Shown here one piece after another: positions 10,451 to 22,615 of a stretch of 64,000 nt of DNA (its first letter is position 1; each line of letters begins with the position of its first letter). The DNA comes from Hippopus hippopus (lineage: Eukaryota; Mollusca; Bivalvia; Cardiida; Cardiidae): positions 47,382,252-47,446,251 of the forward strand of contig OX328096.1 in assembly GCA_946811185.2 (NCBI GenBank), given 5' to 3'. The position numbers and the translations under genes are program-made. Below the pieces are notes generated by a model that was not told the DNA's origin, made no database searches, and saw only the letters and a program-made list of their open reading frames with translations.

Positions 10451-13400
10451 CTTAAAACGCCATCTTCGTGCCTAAATTAACATTCGATTTCATTCAGTAT
10501 CTACATCCTCATATTGACTTTTTTTGCGATTCTGCTGCAAACCGAAAATTCACTTCGATATTCAAACCTACATTTGATTGCATAAACAATCAATATGTCC
10601 ATATAGATTTTTTTTTCAAATCTGCTGCTAGCATGAACTTCACTTCAACATTCAAATCTACATTCGATTTAATAAATCATCTACGGGCCCGTGCAGAAAT
10701 TTTGGCGAATCTGCTGCTAGCATGAAATTAAGTTCGATATTCAAACCTACATTCGATTTCATACATCATCTACAGCCCGTGAAGAAATATTGGCGAATCC
10801 GCTACTAGCCTAAGATTCAGTTCGATATTGAACTCTATATTCAATTCCATACAAAATCCCAATGCCCATACAAACATTTAACGAATCTGCTGCTAGCATG
10901 AAATTCATTTCGATACTGAAATCTACTTTGGATTTCATACTGTATCTGCGTAACATACAGATTTCTTTTTTTTTAATATCTGCTGCTAGCATGAAATTCA
11001 GTTCCAAATTAAAATCTTAATTCGACTAAATAATCCATCTACATGACCATTTAGAAATTTAACCGAATCTTCTGCTAGCATGAAATTCAGTTCCAAATTG
11101 AAATCTCAATTCGGATTAATAATCCATCTACATGACCGTATAGAAAGATTACCGTATGAAAGTTCAACATTCAAATCTACATTCAATTGCCTACACAGTC
11201 TTTATGCCCGTTCAAAAAATCTAGCGAATCTGCTGCTAGCATGAAATTCAGTTCAACATTCAAATATACATTCGATTTCATGCATTACTTTCACGCCAGT
11301 ACAGAAATTTTAGCGAATCTGCTGCTAGCATGAAATTCAGTTCGATTTTCAAATCTACAAACGATTTCATTCATCACTTTCATGCCCCTACAAAGTTTTT
11401 TCGAATCTGCTGCTTGCATGAAATTAAGTTCGATATTCAAATCTACATTCTATTTCATGCATCATCTTCATGCGCGTACAGAAATTTTAGCGAATTTGCT
11501 GCTAGAATGATATTCATTTCGATATTCAAATCTACGTTCGATTTCATAGACCATCCATACGCCCATACAGGAAAAAACACGAATCTGCTGCTGGCATGTT
11601 ATTCATTTCGATATTCATATCGACATTCGACTTCATACACCATCCTTATGCCCATATACAAAAAAAAACGCAAATCTGCTGCTAGCATGAAATTCATTTC
11701 GATATTCAAATCGACATTCGATTTCATACACCATCCTTATGCCCATACATGAAAAAACGCGAATCTGCTGCTAGCATGAAATTCATTTCGATATTCAAAT
11801 TGACATTCGATTTCATTCACTATCCTTAAGCCCATACATAAAAAAACGCGAATCTGCTGCTAGCATGAAATTCATTTCGATATTCAAATCTATATTCGGT
11901 TTTATAGAATATCCATATGCCTATACAGGAAAAAACGCGAATCTACTGCTGGCATGATATTCATTTAGATATTCAAATCGACATTCGATTTCATACACCA
12001 TCCTTATGCCCATACATGAAAAAACGCGAATCTGCTGCTAGTATGAAATTCATTTCGATATTCAAATTGACATTCGATTTCATTCACTATCCTTAAGCCC
12101 ATACATAAAAAAACGCGAATCTGCTGCTAGCATGAAATTCATTTCGATATTCAAATCTATATTCGATTTTATAGACCATCCATATGCCTATACAGGAAAA
12201 AACGCGAATCTGCTGCTGGCATGATATTCATTTAGATATTCAAATCGACATTCGATTTCATACACCATCCTTATGCCCATAGATAAAAAACGCGAATCTG
12301 CTGCTGGCATGATATTCATTTCGATATTCAAATCTATATTCGATTTCATACACCATCCTTATGCCTATACAGGAAAAAACGCTAATCTGCTGCTGGCATG
12401 ATATTTATTTCGATATTCAAATCGACATTCGATTTCATACACCATCCTTATGCCCATACATGAAAAAATGCGAATTTGCTGCTGGCATGATATTCAATTC
12501 GATATTTTAATCGACATTCGATTTTATACACCATCCTCACGCCCATACATGAAAAAATGCGAATCTGCTGCTAGCATGATATTCATTTCGATATTCAAAT
12601 CGACATTCGATTTCATACACCATCCATATGCCCATACAGGAAAAAACGCGAATCTGCTGCTGGCATGATATTCATTTCGATATTCAAATCGACATTCGAC
12701 TTCATACACCATCCTTATGCCCATATATAAAAAAACGCGAATCTGCTGCTAGCCTGAAATTCATTTCGATATTCAAATCGACATTCGATTTCATACACCA
12801 TCGTTATGCCCGTACATAAAAAAAACGCAAATCTGCTGCTAGCATGAAATTCATTTCGATATTCAAATCGACATTCGATTTCATTCACCATCCTTTTGCC
12901 CATAGATGAAAAAACGCGAATCTGCTGCTAGCATGATATTCATTTCGATATTCAAATCTATATTCGATTTCATACACCATCCTTATGCCCATACAGGAAA
13001 AAATGCGAATTTGCTGCTGGCATGATATTCATTTCGATATTCAAATCGACATTCGATTTCATACACCATCCTTATGCCCATACATTAAAAAACCCGAATC
13101 TGCTGCTGGCATGATATTCATTTCGATATTCAAATCTACATTCGATTTCATAGACCATCCTTATGCCCATACATGAAAAAACGCGAATCTGCTGCTGGCA
13201 TGATATTCATTTCGATATTCAAATCGACATTCGACTTCATACACCATCCTTATGCCCATATATAAAAAAACACGAATCTGCTGCTAGCATGAAATTCATT
13301 TCGATATTCAAATCGACATTCGATTTCATACACCATCCTTATGCCCATACATGAAAAAAACGCGAATCTGCTGCTAGCATGAAATTGATTTCGATATTCA

Positions 13401-14390
13401 AATCGACATTCGATTTCATTCACCATCCTTATGCCCATAGATGAAAAAACGCGAATGTGCTTCTAGCATGAAATTCATTTCGATATTCAAATCTATATTC
13501 GATTTTATACACCATCCATATGCTTATACAGGAAAAAACGCGAATCTGCTGCTGGCATGATATTCATTTCGATATTCAAATCGACATTTAAATTCATACA
13601 CCATCCTCATGCCCATACATAAAAAAACGCGAATCTGCTGCTGGCATGATATTCATTTCGATATTCAAATCTATATTCGATTTCATACACCATCCTTATG
13701 CCCATACAGGAAAAAAATGCGAATCTGCTGCTGGCATGATATTTATTTCGATATTCAAATCGACATTCGATTTCATACACCATCCTTATGCCCATACATG
13801 AAAAAATGCGAATCTGCTGCTGGCATGAAATTCATTTCGATATTCAAATCGACATTCGATTTCATACACCATCCTTATGCCCATACATGAAAAAAAGCTA
13901 ATCTGCTGCTGGCATGATATTCATTTCGATATTCAAATCGACATTCGATTTCATAGACCATCCATATGCCTATACAGGAAAAAACGCGAATCTGCTGCTG
14001 GCATGATATTCATTTCGATATTCAAATCGACATTCGACTTCATACACCATCCTTATGCCCATATATAAAAAAACGCGTATCTGCTGCTAGCATGAAATTC
14101 ATTTCGATATTCAAAAACGACATTCGATTTCATACACCATCCTTATGCCCATAGATGAAAAAAACGCGAATCTGCTGCTAGCATGAAATTCATTTCGATA
14201 TTCAAATCGACATTTTATTTCATACACCATCCTTATGCCCATAAATGAAAAAACGCGAATGTGCTTCTAGCATGAAATTCATTTAGATATTGAAATCGAC
14301 GTTCGATTTCATATACCATCCATATGCCTATACATAAAAGAAAAACTCGAATGTGCTTCTAGCATGAAATTCATTTCGATATTCGTATCA
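10450..14390 (-). repeat. Right array of 89-bp tandem repeats (roughly 44 units)
   Basis: The same unit as the left array, in opposite orientation (GCGAATCTGCTGCTAGCATGA, ATTCATTTCGATATTCAAAT, CGACATTCGATTTCATACAC). Units near 10450-11500 carry the same variant phrases as the inner units of the left array (GAACTGAATTTC and CTAAAATTTCTGTAC when read in the left orientation). Units from 11.6 to 14.3 kb are nearly uniform. Confidence 0.93.
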
Positions 14391-14540
14391 GGATTCATTA
14401 ATTTTTGTAACTATCCCTTGAGTTTGAAAAAAAAGCGAATTTACTGCGGCATGAAATTCAACTCATCCGCATATTCATTTCGATATTGAATATCGAACTC
14501 CGATTATTGAACTTACTGCCCACTTCACACACCCGAGAAA
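14391..14540 (-). repeat. Outer non-tandem part of the right foldback arm
   Basis: It is the inverted counterpart of about 2326-2470. CAGGATTCATTAATTTTTGT, ATCCCTTGAGTTTGAAAA, TTACTGCGGCATGAAATTC and CACTTCACACACCC all match the left arm in reverse complement. Confidence 0.85.
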
Positions 14541-14784
14541 TTTTTAAAATCCACAAAACATAGTATCTGTCTTCAGTTTAGACAATTCAGATGTCAATGT
14601 TTACCTTTAAATCATATTTTTACCTTTAAATCGTATTTGCGGGGTGCATTATGTACTTTTCTGTGATGATACTTCTGTGGTCCTTTTTGAAATGACACTA
14701 TCGTTTTTAGAAGAATACTGATCGCTTAAGGCATATGCGTCACTTTGTACCTGTGCGCAGTTTCGTGGCGAAAGTGGTGAAATT

Positions 14785-14998
14785 CTTTACAGCATAATCC
14801 CGAGATTAACGACTGGTGGAAAGAAAAATTGTGGGAAAAAGGGGAAAATCCTTGTAGCCAGCATTTTCTGCTTTTACCACAAAATCTTCTACCCTATGAA
14901 AGGCAAAATTAATGTTTTTAGTAATATTTAATTTGTCGTCTGCATTTGCTTTTAGTTCGGACAAGGCTATAATTTTGTCGTTTGGTAAAGACTTAGGC
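14785..14998 (+). mobile_element. MITE family C
   Basis: Family C runs from (AAC)CCTTTACCACACAATCC to GTTTGGTAAAGAGTTAA, about 225 bp, with a central hairpin GAGAAAATGCTGGTAACCAG...TTTTCTCC and a conserved GTCGTCTGCAAATGCTTT. This copy is complete but diverged. Confidence 0.7.
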
Positions 14999-15190
14999 AT
15001 AAAATTGAGCACCACTAAATGATAAAAATTTCATAATTCATGAAATTTGATCCACTTCCAGCATTAACTATGCAACCACGTTCATAAAGTAACTGATTTA
15101 CAACACTGGCGAGAAATTACGTTGCTGCAAATTGAATATAATCCTGCAACAACAAAAGACGAAATATGAGATATATAGGATCTGACATGA

Positions 15191-15312
15191 GTTGGTGTTT
15201 GAGATAAAATTTCATTAAACGAGTCTACAAAAATGTTATTAAGCGAGCCTTTGGCGAGCTTAATAACATTTTTTGTGGACGAGTTTAATAAATGTTTACC
15301 TCAAAAGCCAAC
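15191..15312. repeat. Hairpin with GC-rich apex
   Basis: The left arm (GTTGGTGTTTGAG, CATTAAACGAGTC, AATGTTATTAAGCGAGC) pairs with the right arm across a CCTTTGG apex. A weaker outer inverted pair surrounds it (TCTTTTTATCACATAACT at about 15325 against AGTTATGTGATAAAAAAGA at about 15697). Confidence 0.75.
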
Positions 15313-15918
15313 GAATGTCACATTCTTTTTATCACATAACTGTGCAACTAGAATTCTAGTCCGTAATGTGTTAAAACATAGACATACATGTATATTGTGT
15401 AATGAAATTTACATGAAGCCTAGTCGCTTCTTTGGCAGGTACATTACGAACGAAAAATAGTTCCAAAGTAACTTGCATATATTGATTTGTCTTGAATCTA
15501 AAAGTGATGAAATTAACCACTTTATCATGATAACGGTTTTTGACCGTTAATTTCTCACAGGAACCTAGGTCAGCAATGTTTTAGGAATGAGGTGTATAAT
15601 AACAAAGTGTTAACCAAATACAGCACTATTTTCTTATCTCAAACGTGTGTGAGACAAGAAAATTCGTAATGGCTGTATTACATTGAAAACAAGGGAAGTT
15701 ATGTGATAAAAAAGAAAGATTAGTTTTGGTGATATAGCAGACACAAATAACAGTAAGAGAATCCACCCAAAAGTAACAAATTCAAAAAACAATTTCAAAC
15801 GTTGTACAAATGTTCTTTCATTTTAAAGGGCCACAATTAGAATTTTGTTGTGAATCAAGGTTTCTTGTTGATAAACACTTCAAATTATTAATTTTTTTTC
15901 TTCTAGCATAAAAATACA

Positions 15919-16181
15919 TGAGCCATGCTCTAACAAAAGGGAGCTTAATGCATAGCTGTGATGCGGTATACCAAGCAAATAATCACATGATCATGGATCC
16001 GTGATATCCATTTTCTCTAACAATCAACATAATCACGAGGTAGACTGGTCCTTTGACACACAGAAAATTGACCAATAGCGAAAAGTTTCGGCCCAGCTCA
16101 GCCTGCGCGGACTGCGCAGGCTGACCTGGGTCGATACTTTTCGCAGATGCTTTAAGCTCCTTTTTCACAGAGCATGGCTCA
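15919..16181 (+). mobile_element. MITE family A, complete
   Basis: Both terminal inverted repeats (TGAGCCATGCTCT and AGAGCATGGCTCA) and the central hairpin are intact (GGCCCAGCTCAGCCTGCGCG / CTGCGCAGGCTGACC). Confidence 0.88.
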
Positions 16182-16312
16182 CTTATAGATGGTTAAAACT
16201 TGACAATGGTGCTATTTAGAGTTTCATATAATGAGATAATCGTTTAGCAGTCGGAAACTCTGCCTGTTTTTATGAGACCGATTTTGACGTCATCGTAACT
16301 CGTTTTTAGAAT

Positions 16313-16552
16313 AGTCATGCAGTGTGAATAGGGGTTTAATGCGTTCGTAAAATGTATCGACTAATATCAGACTGCTCAGTCCACGCAGACTGAACTTGGT
16401 CGGAACTTTTTGCTATCTGTAAATTTTGTGAACGTCAAAGGACTATTCTACAACATGATTCAGCTGGTTTTTAGATAAAATGGATCCATATTTTGCAACG
16501 ACTTGCTTGGCAAAATGAACTATGAAGATGCATTAAAAACTCTTTTGCCAGA
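16313..16552 (-). mobile_element. MITE family A, strongly diverged
   Basis: It keeps the order of family A landmarks in reverse: a degenerate hairpin, then ACGTCAAAGGACTATTCTAC, TAAAATGGATCCATA, GACTTGCTTGGC and a decayed end GCCAGAGCG. Confidence 0.6.
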
Positions 16553-16591
16553 GCGCCGTTTAAATACAATTCCGCATTCTCGACAGATATG

Positions 16592-16819
16592 ATTGGGCTT
16601 GCAACACGCGAAAAGGGGCATTCGGACATTTGCGTAAATTGTCGTCCCGGATCAGCCTGCGCAGTCCGCAGGCTACAGTAGACTTGCATAAAACAGAAAA
16701 GTACATGTATAATAACGGAAAGTGCCGTCTCGGATTAGCCTGCGCGGACTGCGCAGGCTGATCCGAGACGATACTTTACGCAAATATCCAAATGCCCCTT
16801 TTCGCGTGTTACAGGCCAT
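16592..16819. mobile_element. MITE family B
   Basis: Family B has long terminal inverted repeats, ATTGGCCTGCAACACGCGAA plus AAGGGGCATTCGGACATTTG, and usually two internal hairpins built on TCGGATCAGCCTGCGC / GCGCAGGCTAATCCGA. In this copy the first hairpin is truncated and the second is complete. Confidence 0.85.
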
Positions 16820-16924
16820 TGATGATTTGACATTCCAATGGGCCGTTGGAACCTATTCGGGCGAAAATTAAAAAAATGGCTCCATATCCCTGACTATCTC
16901 ATGAAGGAAGGAAATACGAACAAA

Positions 16925-17179
16925 ATGAGCTGCGCACTCGCAAAAGGGTGTGCATCATTGTGATGCATTATATCAGGGAAGTCATCACATAATTTTGGAT
17001 CAATAAAATCCATTTTGTATAACAACATTCTAAATCATGACGTAGAATGATTCACTGAAATGCAGAACAATTACAAATAACAAAAAAGTATCGACCCAAG
17101 TCAGCCTGCGCGGACTGCCCAGGCTGATATAGGTCGATACGTTTTGCAAATGCAAGTTTTTCAAAGAGCATGACTCAGT
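16925..17179 (+). mobile_element. MITE family A, diverged
   Basis: Landmarks run in order: GCACTCGCAAAAGG, GATGCATTATA, AAGTCATCACATAATT, the central hairpin and a CAAAGAGCATGACTCA end. Confidence 0.72.
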
Positions 17180-17575
17180 TAGTTCCACACATTTTTTTTT
17201 TTTTTACTGATGGATATTTTATCAAGTATAGACAGGCTTGTGAAAACCTGAATAAACTCCTTTAATTTCTACTTTTCCACCGTAAAGCTTCAGTGGGAAT
17301 AACCAGAATAAGTCAATTTGATTTCGGAAACCGATAACTCCGATACCACTGCGGAACTGGCATATGCCTTCTCATATTTGTAAAGTACATTTTCATTCTT
17401 TAGGAGCTAAAAGTATGAATAAAGTAAAATAGGCGCAGCCGGTTTTCATTAGATAAAATATGATGCACTTTAATGTCTAATATTAAAAAAAGTCGATTGT
17501 AAATATTACACAGAGTAACTGGGATGATGTCCTCTCACGCTGATTGTTTTATAATTTTAATGCAGCACAAACATA

Positions 17576-17839
17576 TGAGCCATGCTCTGGCAAAAGGGGA
17601 CTTAATGCATCTCTATTATACATGACACCAGCCCAAGTCGTCACATAATTATGGATCCATAAGAGCCACTTTTTTAAACATCCGGCTTAATCATGATGTA
17701 AACTGGTCCTTTGACAACCAGAAAATTGACCAATAGCGAAAAGTTTCGGCCCAGCTCAGCCTGCGCGGACTGCGCAGGCTGGCCTGGGTCGATACTTTTC
17801 GCAGATGCATTAAGCCTCCTTTTCACAGAGCACGGCTCA
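17576..17839 (+). mobile_element. MITE family A, complete, TA-flanked
   Basis: TGAGCCATGCTCTGG to CAGAGCACGGCTCA, with TA on both sides. This is one of the copies that defines the TA target duplication. Confidence 0.88.
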
Positions 17840-18092
17840 TATAGTCCGTTTGTTTGCATGTCATTGTAAACAGCGGCTGAATGTAGCTCTAAGTGAACAA
17901 GCAATTTCGTTGAAATGATATCCCCCACCGAAAAAGACCCTTTCAAAAATTTACGCGACCGGGTAACTCAAAATCGCTCCTAGTCGGCCATTTTGCATCG
18001 AATCAGAAAAAGAAAAACAGTATATGGGCGGAATAGGTTATTGTACACATGTATAAAGTTTCACGAAATTCCGTCCAACGGTATTGGAGATA

Positions 18093-18140
18093 TTGTCCCG
18101 GACGGACGGGCGGACGGAAGGACGGATGGACGGACAACGC
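18093..18140 (+). repeat. GGAC-rich minisatellite
   Basis: A run of GGAC/GGAT/GGCGGAC units, followed by AACGCTAAAAC and a CCGCCTTCGGCGG hairpin (18155-18170). The preceding AGTTTCACGAAATTCCGTCC suggests the tail of a dispersed repeat. Confidence 0.75.
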
Positions 18141-18259
18141 TAAAACTATATCTCTCCGCCTTCGGCGGTGGATAATAACCTGTTGGTAAGATACAGAACA
18201 TTTTGCAAATACATTACCACTTAGCCCTTTCGGCGCCATAGGTGAAAACAGCGACTTTT

Positions 18260-18327
18260 GCGGACGGAATAGATCAAGATCAGACTGCACAGAACGTGCA
18301 GTCTGATCTTGGATCTGTTCCGTCCGC
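18260..18327. repeat. Hairpin family E
   Basis: A near-perfect palindrome, GCGGACGGAATAGATC to GATCTGTTCCGTCCGC, centred on CAGACTGCACAGAACGTGCA. Confidence 0.8.
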
Positions 18328-18467
18328 TTATTTAGTCAAGCCTATGAGACACAAATCCTGAGTCTCAGAGGATTCTATTTTGATGCATCGAAAAGGATCG
18401 AGTTTATATACTTGGCGCTGAAAGCGTTAAAGTAACAATAAAGGCGAAAAGAAAACAAAGCGGATGT

Positions 18468-18756
18468 TTAAATGCATTTAAATTTATATCATACCATTTA
18501 AAAGTATGGAAATTATTGTGAGGATGACAATCTGTCATTGTTCGGTCGGTCCAAGTGTTAGTCGTTGACAGAGAAATTAATTTTAAAACTAGCCTAAAAC
18601 CTGCCAGGTAGCTGTGTCTTTGGTTTACTTTTTGCCTGATTTTAAAATTCTTTTTTCTGCTAGCGACTAACATATGGCCCGACCATACGATAACAGACTG
18701 TCATCTCCGCAATATTTTCCATACTTTTAAACGTTATGATTTAAATTTAAATGTAT
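18468..18756. mobile_element. Foldback MITE family H
   Basis: Inverted arms (AAATGCATTTAAATTTATAT, AAAAGTATGGAAATTATTGT, GTGTTAGTCG.TGACAGA and their complements) flank a short centre. A second copy with the same structure lies at 40700-40980. Confidence 0.75.
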
Positions 18757-20040
18757 AATGACACCTGCTTTGATATTTTGGCATTTACCGGGCCTTTAAT
18801 AAACTTTTGTCAAAACAAACGATCCTCGGCGATATTTTAACAATACAATACAATAAAAATACTTTATTTCTTCCAGGTATGTAAAAACCTACAACACTGA
18901 ATAGGCGTAGCAACAAACTAAGTATAGGTCAAATACGAGTGGAGTTAAAGAAAAAAGAAGGGGAAACACGCAAACAGACATATACACATAAAACACACGC
19001 ACAGTTGACCAATACGTAGGAAAAAAATTATAAAGTTAATATTTGGAAACAACTGCCGCTAACTTCCAGGTTTTACATTAAATCGTAAAGCTGCCACAGT
19101 TGTTAATTTCATTTTAAAATGATCAAAGAAATCTAGAAATCTGCAAATTTATATGTGATATACGTGCGCCAAATAAATCAAATGGACTTCTCAGTCACAA
19201 GGAAAAAAAAGGCAACAATATGGACTGCTTTTCCCCGGTTAATTTATAAGATGTAAGGTAGAAAAGGTCCAATGCCAGTCAGCGATATTGAAGAGAATAG
19301 CTTTGAGAACATGGTTGCAAAAAAGATAAAATGCAGGAAAGGGTCAAATTATTTGCTCAGTCTGACAGACTTGAGGACGAAGTAATGAAAGTTTTATATT
19401 TGAAAATATTTTTTAAATGGTTTTTCGAACATCCTTACTTGCTCTCATTTCTTTTTGTAATTCCCGAATTGGCAAGAAGAAGTTGGGAAAGCATCAAAAT
19501 TATCACCATTCTGTTCTAGAAGACTCCAATTTTATTTTGTTTTTATAAAAAAAAACCATGCGATGTTGCACCGAAACAGCTTTTTATAAACTCGTCACAT
19601 GCAATGTGAAGCTTATTTTGGCATTTTTATGATCTTCGAGATATTTTACTATCACGATGGTTTCTGTTTCACAATTTTACGATACTATACACAAATAAAC
19701 AGTGCCACGACCCCCTCCTTTATCTCCCCTTTTTTCAAATGCATGCTTCAGTTTTATGACTATACATCTGGAATAACAAACTTGTATATTATCGACCAAA
19801 GAGTTGTAACAAAAAGGTCTTTCAAGACCAATGTTTGATCTCATCTTCAATAATCTGTATTTTGTCCTAGAAGCTAATTTTTGTATACTGTTGGGGTTCT
19901 TGAAAAGCGCCGATTAGGGGAATAATCGTGATCTTTCAAGAACCACACGAAGAAAAAATGCTTCGTTATTTCTCTGCATCGCACACAGCATTGTAATTCC
20001 TTTCTTTGCACATAAACTCATTTTTATACTTCTAAGGAAT
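18757..20040. other. Intergenic, no gene recognised
   Basis: AT-rich sequence without a recognisable exon or a repeat shared with the rest of the window. Short open frames at 19331-19519 and 19599-19838 show no known domain. Confidence 0.45.
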
Positions 20041-20041
20041 A

Positions 20042-20147
20042 TGAGCCGTGCTCTGGCCCTGGTCAGTCTGCGTGGACTGCGCAGGCTGACAAGGGTCGAT
20101 TTTTTTTCGCAGACGCATGAAGCCCCCTTTTAACACAGCATTGCTCA
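20042..20147 (+). mobile_element. MITE family A, internally deleted (106 bp)
   Basis: Both ends are present (TGAGCCGTGCTCTGG and CAGCATTGCTCA) with TA on each side. The left internal half is missing, so the end joins directly to the central hairpin. Confidence 0.85.
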
Positions 20148-20250
20148 TATTTCTATGTACAACAGAAAGAGGGAAAAAAAGACAAAAGTTAACTTTGACC
20201 TATCAAATAATTCTGCCATTATATATCTTTGGTTAGAGTTAGAGGGTCCA

Positions 20251-20415
20251 AATTCACCAACCATTCATAGTTTTATTCTTAGTCTAATTCTAGATTTAAA
20301 AAAGTAACACAACTTTCGATTGGCTAAACTATTTGGCTTAGCCAATCAGAAGTTGTGTTACTTTCAAATTTAGAAAAGGCTTGAGATAAGACTTAAGAAT
20401 ATTTGGTGATTACGG
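20251..20415. mobile_element. Foldback MITE family I
   Basis: Inverted arms AAAGTAACACAACTTTCGATTG and its counterpart CAATCAGAAGTTGTGTTACT surround a short centre, with outer inverted pairing of AATTCACCAA.. against ..TTTGGTGATT. A second copy is at 44365-44537. Confidence 0.72.
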
Positions 20416-20488
20416 ACACAGATCTTTGAAAGAGATTTCAGAGTATGACACTAAGCTCTACTGGCCGACGGACATTGAGCTTATAATA

Positions 20489-20742
20489 ATTGGCTTGCAA
20501 CACGCGAAAAGGGGCATTCGGACATTTGCGTAAAGTGTCGTCTCGGATCAGCCTGCGCTAATCCGAGACGGCACTTTACGACTACATTAGATTTTGTGCT
20601 ACAGTAGACTTGCGCAAAACAGAAAATTACGTTAAAACGGAAAGTGTCGTTTCGGATTAGCCTGCGCGGACTGCACAGGCTGATCCGAAACGACACTTTA
20701 CGCATATGTCCGAATGCCCCTTTTCGCGTGTTGCAGGCCAAT
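20489..20742. mobile_element. MITE family B, near-complete
   Basis: ATTGGCTTGCAACACGCG to CGCGTGTTGCAGGCCAAT. The left hairpin lacks its GC apex, and the right hairpin is complete. Confidence 0.88.
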
Positions 20743-20756
20743 TATCATTGAGATGC

Positions 20757-21000
20757 ACCCTGGGAAAAGCGGGTTTAGTGAATAACAGTGGTGCATTATA
20801 CCAAGCAAGTCATCACGTGATTAGGGATCCATAAAATTCATTTTGTCCTACAACCGACTGTTTCATGTGATTGAATGGTACTTGGACATGCAGAAAATTT
20901 ACCAAAAGCAAAAAGTTTTTATTCAGGTCAGCCTACGCGCACTGCCTAGGCTTACCTGGGTCGATACTTTATGGGGATATATTAAAACGGCTTTTATATT
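20757..21000 (+). mobile_element. MITE family A, diverged
   Basis: Family A body without clear termini: GGTGCATTATACCAAGCAAG, GGATCCATAAAATTCATTTT and a weakened central hairpin. Confidence 0.65.
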
Positions 21001-21050
21001 GCTTCCATAATAATTATGCTTTTCTAAATAGTTTAGCAGAATATACTAAA

Positions 21051-21313
21051 TGAGGCGTGCTCTTGCAAAAGGGGACTTAATGCATGTCCGCGATGCATGA
21101 TACCAAAGCTAGCAACCACATACTTATGCATGCATAATAGCCATATTTTTAACAATCAACTTAATCATGAAGTAGACTGGGCCTTGGCCATACAGAAAAT
21201 TGACCAATGGCGAAAAGTTTTGGCCCAGGTCAGCCTGCGCAGAATGCGCAGGCTGACCTGGGTCGATACTTTTCGCAGATGCATTAAGCCCCCTTTTCAC
21301 AGAGCATGGCTCA
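21051..21313 (+). mobile_element. MITE family A, complete
   Basis: TGAGGCGTGCTCTTGC to CAGAGCATGGCTCA, with a perfect central hairpin (GGCCCAGGTCAGCCTGCGCA / TGCGCAGGCTGACCTGGGTC). Confidence 0.88.
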
Positions 21314-21487
21314 TTTGTGTTTACTGTAAACTCTGCGCTTGAAAATGAGTAACATTTTATTATGGTTTGTCCAGTACATTCAGACCTCTACCCTTGAATA
21401 AAGAGTCGCAGAAACTTTTAGCGTCCGAGAAAACAGTCACCGGGTACAGTTACGGGACAAGAACTCTTTGCCAGACAACATTATTAG

Positions 21488-21980
21488 TTGTACGGTCAAG
21501 TGGCAGGGGACTTGGAAACTTGTTCATGGCTGTGGTGAATCATGTCGCCCCGAGCCGAAGGCGAGGTGGCGACATTATTCACCACAGCCGTGAACAAATT
21601 TCCAAGTCCCCTGCCACCTGACCGTACAACGAATTCATTATACTGCAAAGTTTTACCATTCCAACGTGTGTTAAGCGAAATTTACCTGTTTTTTGTTTCA
21701 AAAATTGAGAACGCTGACGAAGTAGAATTTCCTTCTGAGTGCCCATTTCCAATGAAAACTGACGTCACTGGGAATTGACGTCACTGAAACCTTGGAAAAA
21801 CGTGCAGTTTGGTGCATAATCTTGATGTTAATCTTGATCGACGCCGCCATTTTGGATGTTGTGTTGAAAGTGTAGTCATGTATACGTTGGTTTTGCCAGT
21901 GGACATGATATATATGTTCGGGGCATATTATCCAATCAGATCACGAGAAATTTCTTTGCAGTATAATAAAAATTTTAGAC
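21488..21980 (+). mobile_element. Element family F: 143-bp palindrome plus conserved flank
   Basis: A perfect-to-near-perfect palindrome at 21488-21630 (GTTGTACGGTCAAGTGGCAG ... its complement, apex GAGCCGAAGGCGA) is followed by a flank that recurs at the other family F copies (54501, 58533 and inverted at 59618). The flank holds two TGACGTCA octamers (21760-21767, 21776-21783) and ends near CAATCAGATCACGAGAAATT. Confidence 0.8.
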
Positions 21981-22488
21981 TCGTTCATTTTCTTAGAATT
22001 TTCAGACTACACATTAACGCACCATGCCCTTTTCATTTTGCCCTGTTCATTTTTCCAATCCTTTTTGCCATCAAGATTCAGTAAAAAAAAATAGAAGAAA
22101 CCTGTAATAGCAAACTACTAAAGCGCACTTTTGTTTGCTGAGATTCCGTTGTAAACACAGCCCACATCAAAAATAAATAAGGCGACTGAGCTAACAGGCA
22201 GGACCAAGGCATACTTGATAGTTAGATATACTCTCTGCGTGCAATTTTTAGATGGTAAGAAGTTTTTTGCACTGTGCAAAACGCCTCTCATAATCATGTT
22301 TCTGGTCTTGCTTTGAATTATGCATGAAAGGGTCTTAATCATCAGTCAAAGCTTCTGTCAAGCATAACGCCCTGGTATCGTATCTGAAACTATTTTCCAC
22401 CAATCTAATAACTTACTTTAATATCTATACATATTTCTTTTTATTATTAAAGATGTCATGGGGCTTAAAACGCGGATCAACTGCTTGA

Positions 22489-22494
22489 TTTATT
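22489..22494 (-). promoter_or_regulatory. Possible polyadenylation signal (AATAAA)
   Basis: TTTATT on the plus strand reads AATAAA on the minus strand. It lies about 120 bp past a stop codon that ends the third ShK exon if its donor is not used. Such hexamers are common by chance in AT-rich DNA. Confidence 0.3.
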
Positions 22495-22511
22495 TCTCTT
22501 TAAGGGAAGTA

Positions 22512-22615
22512 AATGTTTCGGGAAAAGGAGGAAACTCTGATAACCATAATTTTCTGCGTTTCCCAGAATGCTTTCGAAAGTCGTCTTCCTCAGGGTGGTT
22601 AAAATCATTTTATGG
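22512..22615 (-). mobile_element. MITE family C fragment next to the last known exon
   Basis: GGAAAAGGAGGAAACTCTG, TTTTCTGCGTTTCCCAGAAT and GTCGTCTTCCTCAGGGTGGT match the middle of family C. It abuts the read-through stop codon at 22616-22618. Confidence 0.6.

Larger units (their letters stand above)
2326..14540. mobile_element. Giant foldback-type element with tandem-repeat inverted arms
   Basis: The two outer ends are inverted copies of each other (GGGTGTGTGAAGT at about 2331, ACTTCACACACCC at about 14522-14534). The inverted similarity continues inward through about 150 bp of non-tandem sequence and then into two oppositely oriented arrays of one 89-bp repeat (about 2380-5745 and 10450-14390). 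Diverged units of the right-hand orientation also occur at 6990-7130, 9170-9370 and 9900-10450. This is the layout of foldback (FB) elements, whose long inverted termini are made of tandem repeats. No transposase is visible in the 5.75-10.4 kb loop, which carries a Harbinger-like MITE, two SINE copies and other repeats. No clear target-site duplication is seen. It could also be an inverted satellite duplication rather than a transposed unit. Confidence 0.7.

Noticed and set aside
10468..14154. Similar open frames in the right array, and the possibility of a CRISPR-like array
   Set aside because: Units are contiguous with no unique spacers and the context is eukaryotic, so this is satellite DNA.
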